A stretch of 64,000 bases of DNA from Rugalucina vietnamica (Eukaryota; Mollusca; Bivalvia; Lucinida; Lucinidae): positions 28,000,488 through 28,064,487 of the forward strand of contig OZ024871.1 of assembly GCA_964017185.1 (NCBI GenBank), in the 5' to 3' direction. A program made the position numbers and the translations under genes. A model generated the notes under the pieces. That model worked only from the letters and a program-made list of their open reading frames with translations, was not told where the DNA came from and ran no database searches. Shown piece by piece: positions 1-11,556 of the stretch (positions within the stretch are counted from its first letter, which is position 1; each line of letters starts with the position of its first letter).

Positions 1-211
1 TTGAAAGAATACCCCTAACAATGCACTGATGTGATGGAAAATAAATGTAAACTAAACGAGAATTGGTCTTAATTGCTGAAAATAGTAAATGAAAATAAAA
101 TGCTTCTATGCTTAAATTAAAGTAGCTCCCACATGAACTTTATATTATATATCATCACGTTATATTTTACTATGCTGCTGATGTAATGAAATCGATAATT
201 GTAAAACTCAC

Positions 212-223
212 CTGTGTGTTGGG
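212..223 (-). CDS. Cadherin gene microexon (12 nt, PNTQ)
   Basis: A 12-base stretch is bounded by a strong pyrimidine-rich acceptor (TTTTTTTCTGTTTTCAG) and a strong donor (GTGAGT). It is phase 0 on both sides and reads Pro-Asn-Thr-Gln. It follows VSYFME of the previous exon, where related cadherins have a similar polar turn (YSFQPPSQ in CDH23, from memory). It is called on splice-site strength, phase and family fit. Confidence 0.6.
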
Positions 224-3200
224 CTGAAAACAGAAAAAAAATATCTGGTTTAATAAATTCTTTTATGCATGGTTTTGGATACAGACAAAATTATTTCTCT
301 GCAAACATTTAATGCGTTGGACATATTAAGCCATGGGATTATGATCAGTCAAGAAGACCACTGTTTTACCTCGAAATGCATTTAAGTTACTCAAGACATA
401 TTTCACAGTTCATCGATTTTGCTTGAAGATCATCTGATATCATTTCTAGTGTGGCTTTATTTGTTATTTTTAGTGAAAAAATACCGACGTTGCATTTAGA
501 TCAGCTGAATGACAATCAGTTTGTTACCTCCATGAAATATGATACGATGCCACCCGGTCCTGTGTCCGGATCAGTTGCCTTGATATTTCTATATGTAAAC
601 GACTGGTCATGCATCTGTGAAACAAGACAGGTATATGTCATAATACTATCAAAATAAGCCAAGTTATACTAAAGAGCCAAAAGGAATATATTTTAGTCCC
701 TGATATCTCATTCTATGAATAAAATAATTGTACCGTTCATATTCCAAATCAATATTATCCAAAGTACAGAGATACAGAGTTTAACTCCAGTGTTTGCAGC
801 AGCCATTTCCATTATGTATGTTATAAAGGTTGAATAGTATATTTAATAAATAAAATATAGTAATTAGGTCCTTTGGAAATAATGGTTAGATACTTTAGAA
901 GCAGTACAAACAGCCTAAGGGAGAAGTTGAGCCATATTGGATTTCGGTAAATGAACCCACTTCAGTGACTCTTTACAAACTGGCAACGAAAGCCAGACAC
1001 AGAAAGCCGGTTTCACAACCGTTTCTGTCAACAGTAGGACGACATGTGCTACCTCTGATAAGTCGACATTATATGGCAGATTTTGGAAAACTGGAACTTC
1101 ATCATTGACGTCAGAAACAATCAACTCGATCACCACAGTTACCTGAAATATGTTCAGTAAGATGGTGATCGGAAATAAATATATAGAGGATATTTGCTTT
1201 TTTGAGGTGAATACCAAATATATTTCATCGAGTGAGTTGAAAACATCAGAATTTTCACGAGTGCGCAGCGCGAGTAAAAATTTTTTATGTTTTCAACTCA
1301 CGAGATGAAATATATTTGGTATTCACCGAAAAAAAGCAAATTTTCTTTTTATTTTATACAATAAACGGGCATTTTCCAATTCACAAGGCAGGCGGTGAAA
1401 ATGCAAAACCAAAAATTTTTGTAAACACAAATAATTTTGGTACCATATTGTTCCTTACGTTCCAACTAAGAAAATGAATACACACACTTTATGTTTTCGT
1501 TCATAAATAACGGATTTATAGGCGTTTGAATTTCTGAAGTGAGACACATTTAATGAAGTCAAGTAAATGGAAACGTCAGAAGTAATCCAAAATCTACAGT
1601 GAAGATATAGGCTGATATCAGTCACTAGTGACTTTTGATATCAGTGAGATTTGATATCAGTGAAATTTAGTATCAATGAAAATACCAATTTTATCAAGTT
1701 TTGATATACATTGGTTTTCACTAAAAAGTATAAAATAAAAAAGGACACCTTTTACTACTGCTATTGACTATTCCATCTTTTTAATAGTGGATATAAAGGC
1801 TTTGAATTCCGATGGGTACAAATTGCGCACCTCTCGTAGCTGATTTATTTTTATACTGCTACGAAAGAGATTTCATGGATTCTCTCAACCATGATAATCA
1901 AGCTGATGTTATCGAGGCTTTTAATTCCACTTCTAGGTACCTCGATGACCTTTTGAACATTGACAACCCTTATTTTGAAGGTATGGTCAATCAAATTTAT
2001 CCACCTGAACTACGGTTGAACAAAGCCAATATCTCAGATACCGAAGCCCCCTTTTTAGATCTACATCTTTCTGTTTCAAATGGATTTGTTTCTTCTAAAA
2101 TTTATGATAAGCGCGATGACTTTGATTTTGATATAGTAAATTTTCCGTTTTTGGATGGTGACGTTCTTCGTCGTGCTTCTTATGGTGTATACATTTCGCA
2201 ACTTATTAGGTTTGCTAGAGTCTGCAATCATGTTACAGACGCTCGAAATAAATGTTTAACGGCAAAACTTCTCCAACAGGGCTATCGGTACCATAAACTT
2301 CGAAAAACCTTTTCTAAATTTTATCGTAGACACTATGAATTGATTTCCAAATATAATGTTGGGTTAAAAATGCTTTTAAGTGAGGGCCTTTCGGAACCTG
2401 AATTTTATGGTGACTTGGTTAACAAATTTAAGAAACTTATACACAGCTGAGAAACATGTGGTATTGTTTACCAACAAATCGATAAATGATCGGGTGACGC
2501 ACAATGAAATTCTGTTCAATGTTGAGATGAGAAATTTGAGTTTTCTCCTATTACGTTTACTCTATTGACTGATAGATAGGTGCAGTCAATGCAGAAATTG
2601 AACATTTATTGAATGAAAGTAACATATGCAATACAGATTATTTCGTTTTCACAAACACTTCCGTCCCATGAACCTATAGTGCTTCCCATACAGTAGTATT
2701 GAAGTGTTTGCGAAAACGAAATAATCGGGATTTCTTATGTTAGTTTCTTAATACATGTTCAATTTCTGTATTGACTGCACCTATCCATCAGTCAGTAGAA
2801 GAAACGCTGTAGGAGAAAACTCGAAAATATAACGTCAAATTCATTCTCATTGTACATAGTGTGTGTCACCCGATCATTTACCTGTTTGTATGTAAACAAT
2901 ACCACGTGATTCCCAGTAGTGTTATAGGAAGTAATGATTTTTCTTTTCAGTTCAGAAAAATCATAACACGTTACAGACGTATAGGTTATAACTTGAATAT
3001 TTGGCGACAGTCTGCATGCTTAGTTTTTAACCCAATCATGGTTGATAACTATGCTGCCTTCTTTAATTGCACGCCGGTGGGTCTGGCGTCAGACTCTATG
3101 ATGGCCCCGACTTAAAGCTATTCATTTTAGTTGGTTGGGACCGGAGCTTCTTGTCTGTTGCTTGGCCCTCTGGGGTCTAACTGGTGTTTTTCTTTTGCTC

Positions 3201-5105
3201 CGGAGTTAGTAGGTTATTCGGCGCCCAGGGATCTCCATCGTCGGGCAGCTGACTCAATCTGTGAGTCCTGGTTTTTGATTCATCAGGATGTTTATCGTGA
3301 TTTATTTGTTTGTTCTTGATGATTCATTGACTAGTTAGTGATTCACCACGAGGACCGAAGAACTAACTAAATGTTATGAACCACTGCAGAAGCTGAGGGT
3401 GAGGTTATGGCCATGTAAAACCGGTTTATATAGGTTTAAGCCCGCCGGTAACTTTGTGTTACTGATCGTTCCAAGGCGATACTTCTGTGGTGGTTCTTAT
3501 TGTTTTATGTCTTGGTGTTTTAAATTTTTGTGCTGTTGGCGCCTTATGTATGTTTTTATATTTTTAGTTACGTTTAGGTAACTGAGTGGCCACCTATTGG
3601 GAAAATAGCTGCTCATTCGGCTTACGATATGTTTTCATGGTATAAGTACCTGATTGTTAGTTTGGTTTTTTCCCACCTCGGTTTTTGGAGTGGGAATCTT
3701 TTTCTGATTGCGCCTTTTCCTGATCTTTGCCTACTTGTACCTTTTTTTGAATCAGCAGTTGTATAAATAGTTGGAGTGAGTAGCACTTGCATAAATTCGA
3801 AAGCCCATCAACAATATTTATGTATCTTTTCGTAGGCGTACTCGGCAACAATCATTTGCCGAAAAGTTGAGGAAGCCGAAGGGAACGAAACCGTAGCATC
3901 CATTTTTCAAATTAGCATGGCCGAGAATGACAATTGTAGTATTTGAAAAGGATTAATTTCATCTATTTCATCTATAAAGGTGACCTACTTCGAATCGGTT
4001 CAAGCTCGAGTCCTCCAAAGTCAAGTAAAGATTCACTTGTGCAAATGCCTGGAAATAAAATTAGGGAATCAAAAAATAGTTGAAAGTGAATAGAGTAAGA
4101 ATTAAGTTAAATTTTTAATATAATATGGACCGCCGCATCGGAAAACCAACAATCTGCGTATGCGAATACAAAGGCTCAGTCCAACTTCACGGTAACCGCG
4201 AAACTGATCAGCGCTTTTCGCTACACTTAAAGTGCAATCCCTCTTCTAAATCCAAAATCTCAAGCTTCTAGCCTGCTTCTGTGACTGTACAGGCTGGTTT
4301 GTGTCGGACCTGGTCTGAAACCCAAATTGTTGGTTTTCTAATGCAGCAGCTTATATCCTAGATGCTGGTACAATATAACTGTCCATGTATACACGTATAC
4401 AGATCCGTTTCATTGTAGGAATTATTTTTAAACGGACCTGTAATCATAATAACTATAAGCATACATATCTCGAGTTGACGGAGAAATATTAGATTCGTAC
4501 ATAATCTCTGTCCAGCTTAGCATTCAATATGAGTTCAGCACTAGCCTGTCCCGGCTCATTGGTTGTCTGGTTTATAATAATTAGGGACTTCGACTCGGTG
4601 TCATACACAGGGAACCTGATCGTGATGTAGTCGTTGTCTGGATCTGTCGCACTAACCGTGCCTATAACCGAACCTGTAACGTATGTAACACATTTAAAAA
4701 CACAGAAAGTAACATTTTAGAAAAGAAAGAAAGATAATTGTGTGTTGGCATCTTTGTTGTTACGTAAAATACATGTATAACACTTAAATGCACACGTGTG
4801 ATACATTCTGTCATACATTCTGTCACATATATAAATGCAATTTAATTTTACATAAATATCAATTTCATTGTTTTATTCCGTTTTGAAGACTTTCTTTAGA
4901 CTGGTTGCGGGCTTAGTTGGCGACGTTTGAAGTGCGTGTGTGCTATTTCTTTCATGCGCTCTCGAAAATGGCTTTATTTAAAAATTCAACACCATGGCAT
5001 TCTGAAAATGATTCCTCAGTTCTAAATAAGTCTTCAGAAGACACTGAAGGAACATCATCATGAAAGATCACGAAAGAAGTAGTTTGAGTATTACATCCCA
5101 GTCTT

Positions 5106-5136
<31 letters not shown>

Positions 5137-5401
5137 CAATCATGTCGGGATTTCCGCTTCATGTGTGGTATCCAGTAATACAAAGGTCTGAAACGGTGTC
5201 TTGCTCTAAGACATATCACGGTGGATGTACGTGTAGAACCCAGAACCGGTCGCCACAGAGCCTTGTATCCTACCACCAATAAGACACAGCGTTCTTTAAA
5301 GAAAATTTTAAGCGTACCAATTGTCGTGGCTTCCGAGACTATGATAGTTTTGTCCGAGCTGTCCGATATCAGAGGTGGTTGGTCACACAAACAGTGGCAA
5401 A
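212..5401 (-). CDS. Cadherin-superfamily gene, N-terminal EC repeats (partial, six exons)
   Basis: Six minus-strand exons (5318-5401, 4501-4673, 3989-4048, 1053-1142, 528-614, 212-223) join with matching phases into one open frame. It reads as extracellular cadherin repeats: a short Cys-containing lead, IVSEATTIGSV, ATDPDND, LDRDY, then the linker motif SDVNDEVPVF, a second repeat start NLPYNVDLSE, and ATDPDTGPGG. These acidic motifs are the calcium sites between EC domains in the cadherin family. Cadherins are cell-surface calcium-dependent adhesion proteins. The repeats look most like the first repeats of CDH23-type cadherins, from memory of those sequences; this is an inference. The signal-peptide exon should lie above 5401 and was not found. 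The gene runs off the left edge. The intron at 1143-3988 carries a reverse-transcriptase element and two palindromic elements. Confidence 0.85.
528..614 (-). CDS. Cadherin gene exon: start of EC2
   Basis: Twenty-nine codons, phase 0 on both sides, acceptor TGTTTCACAG and donor GTAACA. It encodes MHDQSFTYRNIK then ATDPDTGPGGIVSYFME. It matches the second part of an EC repeat, where ATDPD is followed by a Gly-rich turn and a strand. The leading Met is internal, not a start. Confidence 0.85.
1053..1142 (-). CDS. Cadherin gene exon: EC1-EC2 linker
   Basis: Thirty codons, phase 0 on both sides, acceptor AAATATTTCAG and donor GTAGCA. It encodes VTVVIELIVSDVNDEVPVFQ and then NLPYNVDLSE. DVNDE is the calcium-binding interdomain linker and the Ser-Glu opens EC2. 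This is the clearest cadherin signature in the gene. Confidence 0.9.
1206..1327. repeat. Hairpin repeat with 40-bp arms
   Basis: Arm 1206-1245 (GGTGAATACCAAATATATTT...) pairs with 1288-1327 with only small mismatches, around a GC-rich centre (GTGCGCAGCGCGAG). It is probably one end or core of an inverted-repeat element. The following 1330-1745 holds GATATCAGT-rich repeats and no gene. Confidence 0.75.
1812..3115 (+). mobile_element. Reverse-transcriptase element fossil, Penelope-like (tentative)
   Basis: The reading frame holds a reverse-transcriptase palm with MGTNCAPLVADLFL and the catalytic-type motif RYLDDLL, then the conserved tail blocks YDKRDDFDF and NFPFLDGD. Further family sequence (TRYRRIGYN and NCTPVG) follows a palindromic insertion at about 2455-2912. 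This family is common in aquatic invertebrates; Penelope-like assignment is my inference from the RT type and lack of LTRs. The element is broken, and its 5' part is missing. It lies in a cadherin intron, opposite to the host gene. A probable 3' tail continues to about 3850. Confidence 0.65.
2455..2912. mobile_element. Palindromic element inside the reverse-transcriptase fossil
   Basis: Inverted arms of about 150-200 bp start with CATGTGGTATTGTTTAC at the left and end with the complement of CACGTGGTATTGTTTAC at the right. Paired inner blocks include ATCATTTATCG/ATGATCGGGTGA and TTCGTTTTCACAAACACTTC against its complement. No coding frame is seen. Insertion of a nonautonomous inverted-repeat transposon is the likeliest reading. 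Confidence 0.75.
3118..3850 (+). mobile_element. Probable 3' tail of the reverse-transcriptase element
   Basis: No recognised coding. The block ACTGAGTGGCCACCT and its surroundings (about 3530-3760) recur at 12585-12722 and 13335-13440. The unit therefore belongs to a repeat rather than to the host. Confidence 0.5.
3989..4048 (-). CDS. Cadherin gene exon: 60-nt exon of EC1
   Basis: This 20-codon exon, phase 0 on both sides, has acceptor TTTATTTCCAG and donor GTAGGT. It encodes AFAQVNLYLTLEDSS then LNRFE. It fills exactly the gap of about 20 residues expected between the LDRDY of the previous exon and the VTVVIEL strand of the next. That fit, rather than the exon itself, is the main support. 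Confidence 0.75.
4126..4353 (+). mobile_element. TGAGCC-type inverted-repeat element (degenerate copy)
   Basis: Matches the family from TGGACCGCCGCATCGGAAAACC to TTTTCTAATGCAGCAGCTTA. The internal palindrome is partly decayed. It lies in the cadherin intron between exons at 3989-4048 and 4501-4673. Confidence 0.75.
4501..4673 (-). CDS. Cadherin gene exon: body of EC1
   Basis: It encodes GSVIGTVSATDPDND through LDRDY, covering the strand carrying the DxD-like ATDPDND and the LDRE-type motif LDRDY. The acceptor is GTTACAG and the donor is GTACGA. Phase 1 in (G|GT) agrees with the previous exon, and it leaves at phase 0. Confidence 0.85.
5318..5401 (-). CDS. Cadherin gene exon: start of EC1
   Basis: The acceptor is TATTACAG before TTTGCC and the donor is GTACGC. 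The exon enters with two bases of a split codon and leaves with one (ATT G). It encodes CHCLCDQPPLISDSSDK followed by TIIVSEATTI. The Ser-Glu is the EC-domain calcium-site glutamate. The three Cys at the start may be a cap region or a signal-peptide-proximal segment. Confidence 0.8.
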
Positions 5402-5479
5402 CTGTAATATACAAAACGTGTTATCTATAGGCACAAACAAACTCTGTAAAGTGACAAGCTGGATAGATTTAGGATATAA

Positions 5480-7612
5480 TGCAATAGGCTTGTTGAAGGG
5501 TCGTAAAATTTCGTATCTGCTTAATGTGATTATCATGCAATAGGCTTGTTGAAGGGACGTAAAATCTGCATGATGTGATTATCATGCAATATGCGTGTTG
5601 AAGGGCTGTAAAACTTCGTATCTGTATGATGTGATTATCATGCAATAGGGTTGTTGAAGGGCCGTTAAACTTCGTATCTGTAAGATGTGATTATCATGCA
5701 ATAGGGTTGTTGAAGGTCCGTAAAACTTCGTATCTGTATGATGTGATTATCATGCAATAGGCTTGTTGAAAGGCCGTAAAACTTCGTATCTGTATGATGT
5801 GATTATCATGCAATAGGCTTGTTGAAGGGCCGTAAAACTTCGTATCTGTATGGTGTGATTATCATGCAATAGGCTTGTTGAAGGGCCGTAAAACTTCGTA
5901 CCTGTATGATGTGATTATCATGCAATAGGATTGTTGAAGGCCGTAAAACTTCGTATCTGTATGGTGTGATTATCATGCAATAGGCTTGTTGAAAGGCCGT
6001 AAAACTTCGTATCTGTGTGATGTGATTAACATGCAATAGGATTGTTGAAGGGCCGTAAAACTTCGTATCTGTATGATGTGATTATCATGCAATAGGCTTG
6101 TTGAAGGGCCGTAAAACTTCGTATCTGTATGATGTGATTATCATGCAATAGGGTTGTTGAAGGGCCGTTTAACTTCGTATTTGTAAGATGTGATTATCAT
6201 GCAATAGGGTCGTTGAAGGGCCGTAAAACTTCGTATCTGTATGATGTGATTATCATGCAATAGGCTTGGTGAAGGGCCGTGAAACTTCGTATCTGTATGA
6301 TGTGATTATCATGCAATAGGCTTGGTGAAGGGCCGTGAAACTTCGTATCTGTATGATGTGATTATCATGCAATAGGCTTGTTGAAGGGCCGTAAAAAAAT
6401 CGTATCTGTATGATGTGGTTAACATGCAAAAGGGTTGTTGAAGGGCCGTAAAACTTCGTATCTGTATGATGTGATTATCATGCACTAGGCTTGTTGAAAG
6501 GCCGTAAAACTTCGTATCTGTGTGATGTGATTAACATGCAATAGGGTTGTTGAAGGGCCGTAAAACTTCGTATCTGTATGATGTGATTATCATGCAATAG
6601 GCTTGTTGAAGGGCCGTAAAACTTCGTATCTGTATGATGTGATTATCATGCAATAGGGTTGTTGAAGGGCCGTTAAACTTCGTATCTGTAAGATATGATT
6701 ATCATGCAATAGGGTCGTTGAAGGGCCGTAAAATTTCGTATCTGTATGATGTGATTATCATGCAATAGGCTTGGTGAAGGACCGTGAAACTTCGTATCTG
6801 TATGATGTGATTATCATGCAATAGGCTTGTTGAAAGGCCGTAAAACTTCGTATCTGTATGATGTGATTAACATGCAATAGGGTTGTTGAAGGGCCGTAAA
6901 ACTTCGTGTCTGTATGATGTGATTATCGTGCACTAGGCTTGTTGAAAGGCCGTAAAACTTCGTATCTGTGTGATGTGATTAACATGCAATAGGCTTGTTG
7001 AGGGACCGTTAAACTTCGTATCTGTATGATGTGATTATCATGCAATAGGCTTGTTGAAGGGCCGTAAAATTTCGTATCTGCATGATGTGATTATCATGCA
7101 ATAGGGTTGTTGAAGGGCCGTAAAACTTCGTATCCGTATGATGTGATTATCATGCAATAGGCTTGTTGAAGGGTCGTAAAACTTCGTATCTGTATGATGT
7201 GATTATCATGCAATAGGGTTGTTGAAGGGTCGTAAAACTTCGTATCTGTATGATGTGATTATCATGCAATAAGCTTGTTGAATGCAATAGGCTTGTTGAA
7301 GGATCGTAAAACCTCGTATCTGTATGATGTGATTGTCATGCAATAGGCTTGTTGAAGGGTTGTAAAACTTCGTTTCTGTATGATGTGATTATCATGCAAT
7401 AGAGCTGTTGAAGGGCCGAAAACCTTCGTATCTGTATGATGTGATTATCATGCAATAGGCTTGTTGAAAGGCCGTAAAACTTCGTATCTGTATGATGTGA
7501 TTAACATGCAATAGGGTTGTTGAAGGGCCGTAAAACTTCGTATCTGTATGATGTGATTATCATGCAATAGGCTTGTTGAAGGGCCGTATAACTTCGTATC
7601 TGTGTGATGTGA
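5480..7612. repeat. 56-bp satellite array, about 38 units
   Basis: The unit reads TGTGATTATCATGCAATAGG, CTTGTTGAAGGGCCGTAAAA, CTTCGTATCTGTATGA. Variants (GTGTGATG with TTAACATG; TTGGTGAAGG; AGGGTCGTTGAAGG) recur in the same order about 505 bp (9 units) and about 449 bp (8 units) apart, a higher-order pattern. Open frames across it are by-products of a repeat unit without stops in some frames. Confidence 0.9.
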
Positions 7613-10072
7613 TTAGTTTTCATAGTTGAACTGCTTTACGTTCAAAGCTTCGGAAGTGGCATCAAAGCAACGACTCTGGAAAGCCGCATTTAATAAAAGA
7701 CACGACTTAGCAAAAGCCATCATTAGTAAATCTTGTTTGAAAGGGGAAATCTGAATATTTCCTAAACATCAGCTTTTCATTATCAGCAATAATGCCGTCA
7801 ATGCAAATAATTTTCATACGCTACTTGTAATTACCAATTAAGCCAGCTTCATAAAAGTTCAAGCATAAAATGTTCAATTGATCACTTCTAATCCTATCTA
7901 AGGTATGTTTATGGAAGTTTCTTCTATAAAAACGCAAATCACAGAGTTAGACAGCCGTTTCCATGGCGACGGAATGCAATGTATAATGATCGAGGCGATA
8001 TTCAAGATGTCAGCCATTTTCATTAACCTGTTCTTAGTTGATGTATGAAATGATTAAAGCATTATGGTTTTATTATTCGCTAGGGAAACATTTTGTGACA
8101 AAACAAATATGAAGCCAAAGAGTATTTATCATTCATAATAGTACACGGTGTGATTATTTGTATACCATGGCTTCGTCTATTGAATCCTCATTAATGGCTC
8201 TATTTTTTTAAACTGGTAGAGGAAGTTCTATTAAACCTTGAATCTTCGAAGCCGCATTGCTTCCGCCCTCATCTATACATAAATCTTGAAAATATTGGGT
8301 CTTGGCTACTCACACAATGGGCAGTTTTCGTTTGGGCAAAACGGCCTGCTTGTACTTGCTACTTCATGCAAAAGCGTAGACCTTTAACTCTTGTAATGAT
8401 TTTGGGGTTCAAACCAGACATTTTTGAGCGTACAAAAGAAAAAAAAAGTGCATCACAAGCAAAGAATGAAAGTTGGTGCAAAGACTAATTTTGGACTCGG
8501 CAAAGTTTAGGCACTGTTTTTTTTTTTTTTTTTTTTTTCATCGCAGAAGAACACAAGTTGGCTTCTTTAAAAAGAAACCAATGAAAAGGTCAGCAGCCGT
8601 TTGTTATAAGAGATTCCTTTTGATCTAGATTTCAGTGTTGTTGATTCTCTGGTTTGTCATTAATTTCGATTCTCATACGTTTCAGTTTCGTTTCCTATAC
8701 ATGAATGTCGTTTCTTGTTATGAACGCTTGGCCAGTGTGTGTATCTGTCACTCAAGGCATTGACCAAAATTTCTGATGTTATGGAACCAAAGCAAATACT
8801 AAAGGGAACACGATTACAATCAATATGTCGCTTTGTAGAAAACCATTTTGCAGTGCAGTCAATTTGTGACAGAGTTCTGAATTTTGACCTGCAGCCTCAC
8901 TACCAGAAACAGACCCATGGGACCGATGTGATGGACTAAAAGTCAGCCATATAGAGTTCCTATAATTTCTGTACCCCTCGTCAGGGTATCTACGATCTAA
9001 ACCTAGATGCGCTATGATAAGCAGTCACCACGATCGAGACTGCTTGCTAGATTTTACCGCTATTTGACGGGGAGTGTCGAAAATGGATAAATTTAATTGA
9101 TTGCGGTTAACTGTCTAGTCAGTATAGACGGGTTCACTAGTTTTTATTAAGCGCTTTATGTGACAAAACGCGTAATTGAGAGAGAGCAGTCGATCATGGG
9201 TAGAATTTTCTTCATATTCAAAGTAAACACTGTGGAAAAGGAACTTTTCCAATTATATGCATTATTGATGAAGCGTTTCTTATTTTGCCGGGTTTATATT
9301 CCAATGCAGATGATCGTATTAACGTAGTAAAGATTTCTTTTGTTCTAGGTCCTCCAGGATCCGCTATAATATTCAAAGAAACCTATTAATCAAAACTAAA
9401 GTCTGTGTCATAGTGTGTGATAATGGTTTTTCGCATATATTTTACCCCTGTTCAAATAGAAGAAATATTTTCTTGGCACAATTAATCATCTAGTTTGTCG
9501 CAAAATGTGCAGCAAACATTTTGAAAATCGGTTGACAGATAAAAAAAAGCCCTGGTCAAAAACATTTTTGAATAGGGAGTTTCTGTACAAAAATCTCATG
9601 GAAGGGAGGTAAATATTTTCCCGCGAAAAAAAAAATAAATAAATTCTAACTATTTAATCATGATTGCTCAGTCAAAATTATTCTAAATTGACACAAATGA
9701 CATACATGAGACAAAATCTTCATGATCAGGTAAAAATTCTCGAAAAATATTCATTTTCAAGATCATCGATTATCTCCCTTGCCAATGCAAAATCCCTATG
9801 CAAAATTCATTTTGGGCATAAAAACTTTATTTGTTCACCGATTTTCAAAATGTTTGCAGGTCCTATTAGGACAAAATAAGATCAAGATTTTGACATTTAT
9901 AGAGCATTTAAATAATATATATTTTTAGGCATTTCATGAAATGGCTGATTCACAGACTGACTGCATACTATACATGTATATCTATAGATAACATTAAATC
10001 ACATTTTAACTATCGTAACTTTACCAAAAATAAAGGGTTTCTAGAATTTGCCGCGTCATGTCGCTATAGGTT
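7613..10072. other. Intergenic stretch, no gene recognised
   Basis: AT-rich sequence with poly-T at about 8517-8539. I find no exon with family similarity on either strand and no clear repeat ends. The missing first exon of the cadherin gene may lie here or further right, but nothing identifies it. Confidence 0.5.
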
Positions 10073-11556
10073 AAGCCTAGGTTACATTTGGCCTACGATT
10101 AGCGTGCGATGATCACGTACGATGCCAATTTTTGCATTTTTGCGCGGTCTCCGCAGGGTGACCCTGCGATGTCCCTACGATTCTACGGGTTCCTACGGCT
10201 TCCTACGATCTCCGTAGCCTCTACGATTCTGTAGTAGATTTTTACAATTTTTTAAAAATCGTGAGACCGTAGCCCGTAAACATGTCGTAGGTAGCATCGT
10301 ACGGGCGCTGTACAGAAACCCTGCGATGATCGTGCGGTCAACGCACGGTTTTTATGATGATTTTGGAACTAAAATCGTAAGATAATCGTAGACCTTTAGG
10401 GTGATCGTACGGCACCCGTACGGCTATATCACAAGGTTATTAAAATCGTAGGGATATCGTGCGGTCATTATACGGACATACCAAGGCGTCCGCACGTTTA
10501 TCATGCGGCCGCCATGTGATTGCTGTGCATTTTTGATTGGATATGGGTGCATTTCACCATTAGGTTTCAATAGGGCCACTTGACTTTTCCTTTCGGCGGG
10601 GGGTGGGGGGGGGGCGGGGGGGGGGGCGGGGGTGGACATGATGCACTGTGAGGTTGTACACGTTTGGTAGTACTCGAAACACGGACTGCGGACACCTAAC
10701 ATCGCACGGCTATCGTATGGAGACCGCAAGGGCTCAGTCAGAAATCGTACTTCTAGACACTTCACGGACATCGCACGGGCTCCTTACGATTTCCACTTAA
10801 AGTGTGCGGATACCCTACGATTTCCCTACGCTCTCCGAAAAAATCGTACAAATGTAACCTACAAGGCATGACCCGTTGCGGACTCCCTACGACCGCTGTA
10901 CGATTTTTGTCCGCAAACTATCATATAAAAATCGTGAGGAAAAATCGTGACGTGGCCGCACGATCATCGCAGTGTCTCCATACGGCGCCAGTATGATGCC
11001 GTACGACGTGTCTACGGGCTACGGGTCTTATGATTTTTATAATTTGTAATAATGCAGACTTTAACAAAATCGTAGAGGCTACGGAGATCGTAGGAAGTCG
11101 TAGAATCGTAGGGTCGCCCTGCGGAGACCGCACGAAAATGCAAAAGTTGGCATCGTACGATCATCGCAAGCTAATCGTAGGCCAAATGTAACCAAGGCAT
11201 CAGTCAGAAGTCCAAGGTACTCCGTACATTATCCACTTAAAGTCTGCGGAGACCCTACGACTACCGTACGACCGCCTTGCGTTTTGTATCAGAACGTATA
11301 GGGACTCCGTACAGACATCGCACGGGCTTCGTATGATATCCACTTAAAATCTGCGGAGACCTACGACAACCGTACGATCGCCTTGCGTTTTTGTATCAGA
11401 TCGTAGACAAAAGGCAGACCAAGAAATCGTACGATATCCGTATGAATTGTAAACACATACGTCGTAGCCCACGATCACCTACGATGTCTTAAAAATCGTA
11501 GGGAAAATCGCAGACCGAAAAATCGTACGATGATCGGGGCAATGTAACCTAGGCTT
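10073..11556. mobile_element. Foldback element rich in CGTACG-type words
   Basis: Begins AAGCCTAGGTTACATT and ends with its complement AATGTAACCTAGGCTT. Within it, 10073-11203 is a nearly complete palindrome of arms several hundred bases long (start TTACATTTGGCCTACGATTA, complement at about 11184-11203). A second, shorter unit follows to 11556. The sequence is dense in TACGAT, CGTACG and CCTACG. No transposase is seen. A partial relative lies at 53507-54016. Confidence 0.8.
10597..10636 (+). other. G-run at the foldback centre (possible G-quadruplex)
   Basis: A nearly uninterrupted run of G broken by single C or T bases (GGCGGGGGGTGGGGGGGGGC and onward). It sits within a few bases of the midpoint (about 10638) of the palindrome 10073-11203. 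Several G4 arrangements are possible. The complementary strand gives a proline-rich open frame that I do not regard as a gene. Confidence 0.7.

Noticed and set aside
5480-7612. CRISPR-like appearance of the 56-bp repeat
   Set aside because: Units are contiguous with no unique spacers, and the surroundings are eukaryotic. It is a satellite.
7980-8060. Candidate first exon of the cadherin gene (minus-strand ATG in a good context)
   Set aside because: The predicted start MADILNIASIIIHC is not a convincing signal peptide and no donor in the right phase is evident. Part of the stretch also resembles the 43-bp repeat unit.
10424-10771. Proline-rich open frame on the minus strand
   Set aside because: It is the complement of the G-run and foldback arms of a repeat element; no start context, splice sites or family similarity.
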